A DNA stretch of 64,000 nucleotides from Nostoc sp. 'Peltigera membranacea cyanobiont' 210A. GTDB taxonomy: Bacteria > Cyanobacteriota > Cyanobacteriia > Cyanobacteriales > Nostocaceae. The position numbers and the translations under genes are program-made. The notes under the pieces were generated by a model. That model was not told the origin of the DNA and searched no databases. It saw nothing but the letters and a program-made list of their open reading frames with translations. Shown one piece after another: positions 48,646 through 56,610 of this stretch; the stretch's first letter is position 1, and each line of letters begins with the position of its first letter. The stretch spans positions 1 to 64,000 of the forward strand of contig NZ_NOLJ01000005.1 of the NCBI RefSeq assembly GCF_002246015.1. Direction: 5' to 3'.

Positions 48646-49896
48646 CTACCTCGTCAACAACTTCCGGCGCAGATTATCCAACGCTGCATTCGCACTCACA
48701 TGACGAATTAGAGTGCGTCCTCGCACAGTACCAAACTGATACTCAAAACTTGTCACTTCATCCTTTGGCCCAGCTAAACCAATGTAAACTAAACCCACTG
48801 GCTTCGTATCTGTCCCTCCGGTTGGGCCAGCAATTCCAGTAATACTCAGTCCCCAAGTTGTTGCAAGGCGGGTTTTGACTCCAACAGCCATTTGCTCTGC
48901 AACAGTAGCACTTACCGCCCCAAATTTATCTAAATCTTCCTGGTTAACCCCCAATAGCCTAACCTTCACCGAATTGTCATAAGAAATTACTCCACCCCAA
49001 AAGTAATCAGAACTCCCAGAAATCTCGGTCAACATTTGCCCTAAACCGCCGCCTGTACAAGATTCTGCCACTGAAAGCGTTTCTTTTGATGCCCGCAACA
49101 ACTGACCGACTACGGAAGCCAGAGTATCATTATTAACGCCATAAAAATCCAGTCCGGCAATTTCTTTAAGTTGTTTTTCAATGGGCGCAATTAGGGCTTC
49201 TGAGGCTGCTTCTGAATTTGCTTTTGCAGAAACTCGCAATCTTACTTCCCCTTTACCTGCATAAGGGGCGACTGTGGGATTTGGCAACTTTAAATAGGAA
49301 GCAACCTTTTCCGCTAAAGCAGATTCACCAATACCCCAAAACTTTAAACTCCGACTGTAAATAATTTCTTTACCCCAACCTTGACTTTTGAGAAATGGCA
49401 CAGCTGTTTCTTCCCACATCACGTGCATTTCACTGGGAACACCGGGAAAGGTAAAAATCGTGATTTCAGGACGAGGTTGCCAAATGATGCCGGGTGCTGT
49501 TCCAGTGGGGTTGGGTAGAATTTCTGCACCTTGGGGAATCAAAGCCTGCTTGCGGTTACTTGGTGACATAACCCGACCACGTTGGGCGAATTTCTGGGTT
49601 ATGTCTTCGATGATGTCAGAACGTTCTACCAATGGAACTTTAAAAAAATCGGCGATGGTTTCGCAAGTTAGATCGTCTGGTGTGGGGCCAAGTCCACCAG
49701 TGAAAATGAGAATTTGCGCTCTGGAAATAGCAATTTCTATAACTTGCTTCAACCGTTCTGGATTATCTCCAACCACTGTTTGATAGTAGTGGGGAATACC
49801 TAATTGCGCTAATTGTTGCGCCAAAAATTGAGCATTGCCATTGAGGATATCTCCTAGCAATAGTTCAGTACCAACACAAATAATTTCTGCACTCAT
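48646..49896 (-). CDS. cinA: CinA: competence/damage-inducible protein, NMN amidase
   Basis: 416 residues, two domains. N-terminal MoaB/MogA-like part has the FTGGLGPTPDDLTCETIADF signature (~64-83) and the pyrophosphatase-like KQALIPQGAEILPNPTGTAPG loop. C-terminal PncC domain has the catalytic VAESCTGGGLGQMLTEISGS (~278-297), GGVISYDNSVK and ITGIAGPTGGTDTKPVGLVY. Family role: deamidation of nicotinamide mononucleotide in NAD recycling, and a link to competence in some bacteria. A ~110-bp heptad repeat separates it from glyA. Confidence 0.95.
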   Translation of the reverse strand: MSAEIICVGTELLLGDILNGNAQFLAQQLAQLGIPHYYQTVVGDNPERLKQVIEIAISRAQILIFTGGLGPTPDDLTCETIADFFKVPLVERSDIIEDITQKFAQRGRVMSPSNRKQALIPQGAEILPNPTGTAPGIIWQPRPEITIFTFPGVPSEMHVMWEETAVPFLKSQGWGKEIIYSRSLKFWGIGESALAEKVASYLKLPNPTVAPYAGKGEVRLRVSAKANSEAASEALIAPIEKQLKEIAGLDFYGVNNDTLASVVGQLLRASKETLSVAESCTGGGLGQMLTEISGSSDYFWGGVISYDNSVKVRLLGVNQEDLDKFGAVSATVAEQMAVGVKTRLATTWGLSITGIAGPTGGTDTKPVGLVYIGLAGPKDEVTSFEYQFGTVRGRTLIRHVSANAALDNLRRKLLTR

Positions 49897-49907
49897 TAGA
49901 AGGAATA

Positions 49908-49998
49908 GTTAGGAGTTAGAAGTTAAAAGTTAGGAGTTAGAAGTTAGGAGTTAGGAGTTCAATATTTAAAACTCATCACTCCTAATTCTTAACTCCTA
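49908..49998. repeat. Heptad repeat (STRR, TTAGGAG type) between cinA and glyA
   Basis: Repeats of AGTTAGGAG, GTTAGAAG and AGTTAAAAG on the plus strand over about 50 bp, followed by the inverted form ACTCCTAATTCTTAACTCCT. The region folds into a long imperfect hairpin. Confidence 0.75.
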
Positions 49999-50007
49999 AC
50001 TATCATG

Positions 50008-51291
50008 TCAGGCTAATGCTGGTACAGGAATTTCCAGGTGAGGATATAAGGGGAAGCGATCGCACAATGCTGCTACCCGTTGCCGACAATCTTGGGTTAC
50101 TACGTCGGAATCTGGAGAAAGTAAGCGATCGCTAATAATATTGGCAATCTCAGTAAATTCTGCTACTCCTAAGCCCCGTGTGGTCATTGCTGGCGAACCT
50201 AACCTCAGACCGCTGGTAACAAATGGCGACTGCGGATCAAAGGGAATAGTATTCTTGTTCGCAGTAATATTCACAGTACTGACTAGCTGATCTGCCTGCT
50301 TACCAGTTAGACTTACAGAGCGTAAATCTACTAATATCAAATGATTGTCAGTGCCGTTAGATACTAACTTTAAACCACGGTTTTGGAGTTGTTCGGCCAA
50401 AGCACGAGCATTTTCAATCACTTGGGCAGAATAAGTTTTAAACTCAGGCTTGAGGGCTTCTCCAAAAGCTACTGCCTTACCAGCAATAACGTGTTCTAAT
50501 GGCCCGCCTTGGCTGCCAGGAAAAACAGATTTATCTAGCTTTTTACCTAGTTCTGCGTCGCCGGTCAAGATTAAACCACCTCTAGGCCCGCGTAGAGTCT
50601 TATGGGTAGTTGTTGTTACTACGTGACAGTGAGGAATGGGATCGGGATGAAGACCAGTGGCAACTAAACCAGCAATGTGAGCAATATCGGCAAGTAAGTA
50701 AGCGCCGATTTCATCAGCAATACTACGGAACTTTTCAAAGTCAATTACACGGGGATAAGCCGAATAACCACAAATCAAGAGCTTAGGACGCTCCCTCAGC
50801 GCCAGCTCGCGAATTTGATCGTAGTCAAGTTGTTCTGTTTGTTGACTGACACCGTAATGACTAACTTGGAACCACTTACCTGAGAAATTTACAGGAGAAC
50901 CGTGGGTAAGATGTCCCCCATGAGACAAATCCATCCCCATAATTTTGTCCCCTGGTTCCAACAGAGACAGGAACACAGCAAAATTGGCTTGTGCGCCAGA
51001 ATGGGGTTGCACATTCGCATGAGCAGCACCAAATATCTGTTTAGCGCGATTGATCGCTAGTTGCTCGATTTTGTCGATAAACTCACAACCGCCATAGTAG
51101 CGTTTGCCAGGTAAACCCTCAGCATATTTATTTGTCAGTACCGAACCTTGAGCCGCCAGTACAGCAGCAGACGTAAAGTTTTCACTAGCAATCAACTCCA
51201 AGTGATCTCGTTGACGCTGTAGTTCGTCGTTGATTAACCCTGCGATCGCCGGATCGCTGGAAGAAAGAAAGTCTGAATTAGTCCTAGTCAC
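50008..51291 (-). CDS. glyA: Serine hydroxymethyltransferase
   Basis: PLP enzyme converting serine and tetrahydrofolate to glycine and 5,10-methylene-THF; in cyanobacteria also part of the photorespiratory route. 427 residues. PLP lysine motif [19 protein letters not shown] (~225-243), N-terminal [33 protein letters not shown] and [13 protein letters not shown] are intact. Start is GTG 51291 giving MTRTNSDFL; no strong Shine-Dalgarno seen. Confidence 0.98.
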   Translation of the reverse strand: MTRTNSDFLSSSDPAIAGLINDELQRQRDHLELIASENFTSAAVLAAQGSVLTNKYAEGLPGKRYYGGCEFIDKIEQLAINRAKQIFGAAHANVQPHSGAQANFAVFLSLLEPGDKIMGMDLSHGGHLTHGSPVNFSGKWFQVSHYGVSQQTEQLDYDQIRELALRERPKLLICGYSAYPRVIDFEKFRSIADEIGAYLLADIAHIAGLVATGLHPDPIPHCHVVTTTTHKTLRGPRGGLILTGDAELGKKLDKSVFPGSQGGPLEHVIAGKAVAFGEALKPEFKTYSAQVIENARALAEQLQNRGLKLVSNGTDNHLILVDLRSVSLTGKQADQLVSTVNITANKNTIPFDPQSPFVTSGLRLGSPAMTTRGLGVAEFTEIANIISDRLLSPDSDVVTQDCRQRVAALCDRFPLYPHLEIPVPALA

Positions 51292-51699
51292 TTGAATTAT
51301 CCTTATGGAAATTTGTACAACGGCTGATTTTGGTTGGACGCAGCACCTAAATATACACTCAAGAGCAATGGCTTTTGACTGCTGTACAGAGGCGATTAAT
51401 CGTCTCCGTACTCTGGAGGTAAATTTCTGCCAACTTATTTATTATTAGACCCAAGCTCGATTAATGCATTAATTATCATAACGTTGCTTTTTGAAATCCT
51501 CACCTTGCTGGGTGTTGTGAGGTCGTTAGACAGTATTCTTTATAAACCTATGTTAAATAATGCTTACTGCGTAGGCGTAGCCCGTCGGAGACATCGCTGC
51601 TTTGTGGAATCAACTTCAGAATGATTTGCGAACAACAAGAACCCCAACTTCTTTAATAAGTCGGGGTTCTGTGGGCTGCAATTCTCACAAATCAAAAAA
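51292..51699. repeat. Intergenic region downstream of the small lipoprotein-operon gene, with family B copy 3
   Basis: About 400 bp without a gene. The glyA promoter should lie in 51300-51480. TAAATGCTTACTGCGTAGGCGTAGCCCGTCGG near 51563 holds GTAGGCGTAGCC-type repeat text. The right part is the family B element listed separately. Confidence 0.45.
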
Positions 51700-51720
51700 T
51701 CAAATAGGATTCATATAGCG
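51620..51720. mobile_element. Hairpin element, family B (copy 3)
   Basis: GCGAACAACAAGAACCCCAAC, hairpin AGAACCCCAACTTCTTT / AATAAGTCGGGGTTCT (51640-51672), then TCACAAATC and CAAATAGGATTCATAT at the right end. The right end overlaps the last codons of the gene at 51700-51951. Confidence 0.6.
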
Positions 51721-51951
51721 ATTTTGATAGTAAGCCAAAATCTGGTTAACTCGTTGCCGATTTTCTAAGCTAGAGTTTGGTGTCCACGAAAGGCTCAAGC
51801 CATCAATTTGACTTTGATTGTAATCAAACTGTTGGGATGACTGGGGAATTAAATCCACTTCCACCCCTTCGACTTGACGTAAATGAGCTGCTATTTCTCT
51901 ATAAACAGCTAAAGGCAAACCAGCGAATTCAACTTTTTCCTTAGTCTCCAT
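51700..51951 (-). CDS. Small conserved cyanobacterial protein
   Basis: 83 residues, soluble, no membrane segment. Visible elements: helix AGLPLAVYREIAAHLRQVEG followed by a strand VEVDLIPQSSQQFDYNQSQI and DGLSLSW, then a C-terminal helix ENRQRVNQILAYYQNRY. Not recognised as a named family. It starts 2 bp after the lipoprotein stop on the same strand, so the two are almost certainly co-translated. Its last residues MNPI and stop codon coincide with the end of a family B repeat. Confidence 0.7.
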   Translation of the reverse strand: METKEKVEFAGLPLAVYREIAAHLRQVEGVEVDLIPQSSQQFDYNQSQIDGLSLSWTPNSSLENRQRVNQILAYYQNRYMNPI

Positions 51952-51953
51952 CT

Positions 51954-52820
51954 TTATGAAGCTCCCACATTAAAGGTATTTTGGAGGGGCGTTGTCACTG
52001 AAATAGCATTGCCGGTAGCAGATGCAGCTGACGACGTTGATTTGACAGTCCCTTCCCCTACCATTTTGGCAACTTCAATACCATATTGTTCCAAAATCAC
52101 GATGGGGTTGTAGCCCTGATTCATTTCAATACGTTTAATCAGTACGCCATTTGCTAATCGCTGTCCCGCCTGTACATACCGACTTGTCGGCTCATCCGGT
52201 ACTTTGATAATTGCTTGTGGTTCTTTACTAATTAGAACTACACCAGTCACAACCACTGCCCTTGCTAAATCAGGCTGTGCTGGTGGTGGCAATACAGAGA
52301 CTAAAGTGGGGTTGGGGACAACTTGAGGCAAAACTTTAGGCAACACTGAAGTCAAGGTAGGATTGACTTTTTTAGGATTGACTTTTTTTGGTAGGGAAGA
52401 AAGGTTATTTTTCTTTGGATTTAAAGCGATGCTGCGTGTTGGTAGTTTTCGTACTGTTAGTGATGCAGTAGGTAGCTTAGGCAACACGGGAACTGGTCTT
52501 CCAGATGTTTTAGACATTCCCAGAACAGTCTGCCCGAAAAGTTGTGCAAAAGGATCGCTTCGAGCTTTTGATACCACAAGTTCCCGTCTCCGCTCTGTAG
52601 CATTAGTGGATTGAATCAAGCTAACAGATGCAAGATTAACTTGTGAGACCTGTTTAGCCGGTATCACTGGATTCTTAAAGGATTGAGCCGCTGGTGGCGA
52701 CTTTTTTGCTATTTTGGGAATTGGCACAGGATTGATAGCTTGTTGTGTATCTTCAGAAGCACATCCGGCGATCGCCAAAGTTAGAATAGCTGCAATTGTA
52801 ATTTTTGAAGTTATGCCCAT
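51954..52820 (-). CDS. Lipoprotein with PilP/GspC-like C-terminal domain
   Basis: 288 residues. Lipobox: hydrophobic TIAAILTLAIAGC with the lipidated Cys at residue 20. A proline/lysine-rich low-complexity middle (~100-190) links to a C-terminal domain. VVVTGVVLISKEPQAIIKVP, RYVQAGQRLANGVLIKRIEM and PIVILEQYGIEVAKMVGE have the order (xxGV..., ..GD-like turn, ...V-LE-x-G-x-E) of PilP and GspC HR domains; SDPFAQLFG sits before it, like the PilP DPF. This suggests a periplasmic type IV pilus or secretion part, an inference. It follows sigF (168 bp) on the same strand. Confidence 0.65.
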   Translation of the reverse strand: MGITSKITIAAILTLAIAGCASEDTQQAINPVPIPKIAKKSPPAAQSFKNPVIPAKQVSQVNLASVSLIQSTNATERRRELVVSKARSDPFAQLFGQTVLGMSKTSGRPVPVLPKLPTASLTVRKLPTRSIALNPKKNNLSSLPKKVNPKKVNPTLTSVLPKVLPQVVPNPTLVSVLPPPAQPDLARAVVVTGVVLISKEPQAIIKVPDEPTSRYVQAGQRLANGVLIKRIEMNQGYNPIVILEQYGIEVAKMVGEGTVKSTSSAASATGNAISVTTPLQNTFNVGAS

Positions 52821-52987
52821 GAGCCTTTCTCAAAAGCCATTGGAAAATTGAAAAGTGGAAATAAACAATGCCTATAATTTGGATTAAAGGCAAAGTATGT
52901 TCCCTTTATAACCTAATTTTTTACATTTTAAGGGTTATTTTTAGCACTGCATACCCAGTATAACTGCGGTCTGTTGTTTGTTTGCAG

Positions 52988-53764
52988 TCAATCTTCTGCC
53001 ACACCCATAAGCTCTTTCATCAAATCCAGTCCTTTCTTGACTCTACGGGAAACCGTTACTACACTGATGCCCAGATGTTCTGCAACTTGTTTTTGGGTCA
53101 AATCTTGCAAAAACACACATTCCAACACATCGCGGGTGCGTTTTTCTAGCTGAACCAACGCTTGTTGTAAGCGAAGTTGATCTTCTTGTGCCAGTTGAAA
53201 GCTGCGATAGTGAGGATCTGGAACCAATTCTCCCAAGCAGGTAGAACCTTCTTCTCCATCTTGGATTGGTACATCAAGACTCAAGGGAGCGCGATTGACC
53301 CATGCTAATTTGATTTCTTGCCATTCGTTTGGAGAAATTTCCAGTGCTGCTGCTAATTCCGAGTCGGTTGGTTGACGATTGTGTTTTTCACGCCAAGAAC
53401 GTGATACTCCTATTGCTTGCTGTTGGAGCGCTAACCATCTCCGAGGAATTCGCACGGTGACACCTTTATCTCGGAGATAATGTTGAATTTCACCCCGAAT
53501 ATAGGGAAGAGCGTAGGAACTGAAGGCATGTCCCTTGGAAATTTCAAATCTTTCAATAGCTCTGATTAAACCCAAACATCCAACTTGGAGCAAATCATCG
53601 TAGGTTTCATGACATTGATTTGTCCAATAGTGAGCTTCTTTTCTCACAAGTCCAAAATTGAGTTTTACCAGTTGATTGCGGGTATTTTCTGACGGAGATT
53701 GCTGATATTCTCGCAACAACTGCCAAATTTCGTGCTTTAGTTCATTGGTGACTGTGGTAGGCAT
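52988..53764 (-). CDS. sigF: Alternative sigma factor, SigF type
   Basis: Group 3 sigma factor of cyanobacteria, reported in other species to control pilus and motility genes. 258 residues from ATG 53764 (MPTTVTNELKHEIWQLLREY); a TTG at 53797 adds eleven. Region 2 (NQLVKLNFGLVRKEAHYWTN, DDLLQVGCLGLIRAIERFE, SSYALPYIRGEIQHYLRDKG), region 3 and region 4 with the helix-turn-helix TQKQVAEHLGISVVTVSRRV are complete. Regulation of this gene is not visible; no anti-sigma gene is adjacent. Downstream on the same strand are the PilP-like lipoprotein and a small protein. Confidence 0.92.
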   Translation of the reverse strand: MPTTVTNELKHEIWQLLREYQQSPSENTRNQLVKLNFGLVRKEAHYWTNQCHETYDDLLQVGCLGLIRAIERFEISKGHAFSSYALPYIRGEIQHYLRDKGVTVRIPRRWLALQQQAIGVSRSWREKHNRQPTDSELAAALEISPNEWQEIKLAWVNRAPLSLDVPIQDGEEGSTCLGELVPDPHYRSFQLAQEDQLRLQQALVQLEKRTRDVLECVFLQDLTQKQVAEHLGISVVTVSRRVKKGLDLMKELMGVAED

Positions 53765-54236
53765 AGCACCGGGTTTATTGAGCAAATAAAGAATCAATTA
53801 TTCGCTTTTTAAATTAAGCTGCGATCGCACGATATCAAAGGAAATATTGCGTTATATTTCCTAGCAAATACTATGGTAGATAATAAAGACTTTCTATCAA
53901 AACTCCATAGGTTACTTGACAATCGAGCAAAATTTAAATGAGCGAAATCGCTATTTAGTTGGTTATTTATCTTTGGTATGACCTGTAGCTTTTTTAGAAC
54001 CACATAGAAATAAAATATAAAATTAATCACTAAATATCAAACCGAGATTGTACTTAACTTGAATTAATTAATGATGAAGTTAATTTAGAAAACGAAACAA
54101 CAGTAGTCGAGCTTTTGTTTGATAAGCAAAAGTTGGATTTACAGTAAAATTACGTGCTCATTCAACTGAGATTTATCCAATAGTTAAAAACTACTAATAA
54201 TTTAGAAAAATATTATGTATATTTACGCAAACCAAT

Positions 54237-54262
54237 AAAAAAAGGGCATCTCACCCTTTTTT
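54237..54262. terminator. Intrinsic terminator, bidirectional type
   Basis: AAAAAAGGG (54238-54246) and CCCTTTTTT (54254-54262) with loop CATCTCA; T-runs on both strands. Confidence 0.75.
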
Positions 54263-54418
54263 GTACTTAAGTCTATAGTGTTTTAATGAAAGGAAAAAGG
54301 TTAAGGGGATGAATCAAGTGACCCATAAGACTGAGGGATAAAAATTTTTCCAATTGCCAGGGCTATTTTGCCCATAATTTTACTCAGATTTAACTTTATC
54401 CCCATTTTTGTAAGAAAT

Positions 54419-54451
54419 CTATCTACCCTCTTTTTTAAAGAGGGTGGATAG
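54419..54451 (-). terminator. psbO: Likely psbO terminator
   Basis: 15-bp arms CTATCTACCCTCTTT (54419-54433) and AAAGAGGGTGGATAG (54437-54451), one G-T pair, about 80 bp past the psbO stop. The inner tract supplies A/T pairs but no long U-tail follows. Confidence 0.55.
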
Positions 54452-54528
54452 TTTAACTTTTGCGATCAAGTCTGATACTTACAGAATTGTCGTTTTGAGT
54501 GCCAGTCAGTTGCCTTACATTCGAGGAT

Positions 54529-55365
54529 TTAACCACGAGTCGATTCAACCCGTCCATAAAATAGACCACGAATCTTGACTTCTTTAGGTTCGCCAGCACC
54601 TAAATCTGTATCAGATGGCTGTTCGCTCTCGAAAGTGCCAGCAATTTCACCGCTAGAACTGTCTATTTTAGCGATTTGCAGAGAAATCTTGCCATTGAGA
54701 TTTTCAGCACGCTTGACGTTAGTGCGGGTAAGTTCTTCATCATCTGCTTGGGCGGGGAGAGCTACGGCATTATCGTAGCCACTGACTACACCACGACCTT
54801 TGGGATCTAGGAAGGCAGCACCACGATAGGAAGGAACTTTAAAGCTGCCTTCAAAGTCCGTAGAGGTGTTAATACTAGTCAAGCTGGGTTGGCTTTGAGC
54901 AACCAAATTTTTGATGGTGAAGAGGAAAGGTACTCGTTCACCACCAGGAAGTTGCACAGTGATGGCTTGGAAGTCAAGACCATCAGTTTCCGTAAAAGTC
55001 AGGCTATTATCTGCGTTGACTTTCAGATTACCTTGCACCTGGTCAATAGTGGAAGTGTATCTGGTCAACAATTTGCCAGCAACAAATTCTGCTTCTTGCC
55101 GTTTATTAGCAGGTTCTTCTTTAATGAAGAAGCTAGTTGGTTCCAAGCAAAGTTCTTTGATGGTATAAGACTGGCTAGAATCAATGGGAAAGGAACCACG
55201 GCTTGTTTCTGCTAGTTGGGGGCATTTGTTAGCCAAGCCAGTGCCGCGAATTTGATCGTAAGTCAGTACATCTCTACCACTACTGCTAGCAGGAGCATCA
55301 CTACAAGCGGTTATTAGCCCCAGGCACAAAGCCAAGAATGCAACAATTAAAGCGCGATACCTCAT
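54529..55365 (-). CDS. psbO: Photosystem II manganese-stabilising protein PsbO
   Basis: Extrinsic 33-kDa protein on the lumenal side of photosystem II that stabilises the Mn4CaO5 cluster. 278 residues from ATG 55365 with GAGG at -8; an in-frame start at 55383 adds six. Leader MRYRALIVAFLALCLGLITAC ends in a lipobox-like LITAC. Mature region: LTYDQIRGTGLANKCPQL and KELCLEP (the disulfide pair), QVQGNL, DGLDFQAITVQLPGGERVPF, FLFTIKNLVAQ and C-terminal GTFESEQPSDTDLG with KIRGLFYGRVE. Monocistronic. Confidence 0.97.
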   Translation of the reverse strand: MRYRALIVAFLALCLGLITACSDAPASSSGRDVLTYDQIRGTGLANKCPQLAETSRGSFPIDSSQSYTIKELCLEPTSFFIKEEPANKRQEAEFVAGKLLTRYTSTIDQVQGNLKVNADNSLTFTETDGLDFQAITVQLPGGERVPFLFTIKNLVAQSQPSLTSINTSTDFEGSFKVPSYRGAAFLDPKGRGVVSGYDNAVALPAQADDEELTRTNVKRAENLNGKISLQIAKIDSSSGEIAGTFESEQPSDTDLGAGEPKEVKIRGLFYGRVESTRG

Positions 55366-56152
55366 GGTCAACCTCAATCTCAAAAATTAATATCTAAGTT
55401 GTAAAACTGCATCGAAGCTTTTATCTCTAATGAGAAGCCGCTACTCTGCGAAAAGCTACCTTTGTTCAAACACGGCTTTGCTCTGATTAAGAGAGTTGAA
55501 GCAAGTGTTCGGGTGTCTAGTTATCAGACGCTGCTCAAACTTTTCTCTGCTAAACGTAGTTAAACGTGTCGCTATCTTGAGCTTGGGGTGTAGACCCCAG
55601 ACTAAGTAGCACAGTGCATCCATTTTGGATGTGTGTCACTAGGGGAGCAAAAAACCAGCAGTTTTACTGTTGGTGGCATTTGTTTAGAGTTGGGCGAGTG
55701 TATGAGTAAGCCTCACACAGAGAAGCATAAATGCTTGTGCCTTGAAAAATGCGAACAGTGGTGTCTGCTTCGCACTTTGCTTTTGCTGATCGCAAAAGCG
55801 GCGTCGCCCAAGTCTTTTTGTATCATGTATGTGACGCCACTACATACAGCCCATTGTTAGATGGGTAAATCAGCCAGATCATACGATTTTTTTTAACTCA
55901 AAATCAAAGTTCTCAAAATCCAAGAAAGTCTCGTCCCGATCGCATCTAGCTTCTGTAGAGCCTATGCTAAAGGTTACTACGCTCTTTTTGGAGCGATCGC
56001 AATTGCTTTTGATAAAGATACAAATCTAGTTATATTCACCCCTGACTAGGGCAAGTCAGGAGATGGGATAACAGGGAGACAACTGACAAACTAGGGAAAA
56101 TTAAAAATCTCCGGTAAATTTGAGTTGACCTCATTTATACGGAAAAGGTGGC
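55366..56152. other. Intergenic region upstream of psbO
   Basis: About 790 bp, no convincing gene; the psbO promoter and 5' leader should be in the first 200 bp. Small hairpins occur: TGGGGT/ACCCCA near 55584, CCAGCAG/CTGTTGG near 55657 and TTTTGC/GCAAAA near 55782. A 75-codon plus frame at 55633-55860 has no ribosome-binding site and odd Cys-rich content; not scored as a gene. Confidence 0.4.
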
Positions 56153-56500
56153 ATGAACGATCACAAAAATATTGAATCAGAGAAGTTGTCTGGTAAACTG
56201 CAAGCGATCGCAACTGTAGTGTATGATGCCGCTACAGCTTGTGAAGGCGATACTGTTGCTCTTTTGGCTTTGCTGAGGCAATTAGAGCAGTTACACCGAG
56301 AGATCCGGGATGGGGTTTTTCAAGAGAGTTTGCCTGTTAACCGCCGCCAACTTTACTCACTGCTGAAAGATATTGAGTCTGAGGGAGGCTGGCCCTATAT
56401 TGAGCGGATGAGGTTACAAGCCTTTTTAGCGAATTTGCCACAAGAGGCTCCCGAAGAAAATAGCCATGAAGTGTTGGAGAGCGATCGCTCCTTTGACTGA
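56153..56500 (+). CDS. Small conserved cyanobacterial protein, unknown function
   Basis: 115 residues, soluble and acidic, mostly helical: LSGKLQAIATVVYDAATACE, DTVALLALLRQLEQLHREI, RRQLYSLLKDIESEGGWPYI and MRLQAFLANLPQE. ATG 56153 follows AAAGGTGGC, a good ribosome-binding site. It looks like a family restricted to cyanobacteria; I recall no function. It is convergent with the WD40 gene, with a shared hairpin between them. Confidence 0.75.
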   Translation: MNDHKNIESEKLSGKLQAIATVVYDAATACEGDTVALLALLRQLEQLHREIRDGVFQESLPVNRRQLYSLLKDIESEGGWPYIERMRLQAFLANLPQEAPEENSHEVLESDRSFD

Positions 56501-56544
56501 TTAGCTCGAAATTTATTTCTAGCTCTGAATTAATAACTCCGATC

Positions 56545-56586
56545 GCCTCATCAACCGCTAAACCAAGAGCGGTTGCTCATTGAGGC
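56545..56586. terminator. Hairpin between convergent genes
   Basis: Nested stems GCCTCA/TGAGGC (outer) and CAACCGCT (56552-56559)/AGCGGTTG (56568-56575). It lies between the stops of the plus-strand 115-residue gene and the minus-strand WD40 gene, as expected for a shared terminator, though without a U-tract. Confidence 0.5.
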
Positions 56587-56610
56587 TTCAACCTAATTTA
56601 TAATTCGTAA

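Larger units (their letters stand above)
53798..54528. other. Intergenic region upstream of sigF and downstream of psbO
   Basis: About 730 bp, A/T-rich, no gene. Two hairpin terminators are listed separately (54238-54262 and 54419-54451). The sigF promoter on the minus strand should lie between about 53800 and 54200; no consensus box pair stands out. Confidence 0.45.

Noticed and set aside
55633-55860. 75-codon plus-strand frame rich in cysteine
   Set aside because: No ribosome-binding site, overlaps small hairpins, no recognised family.
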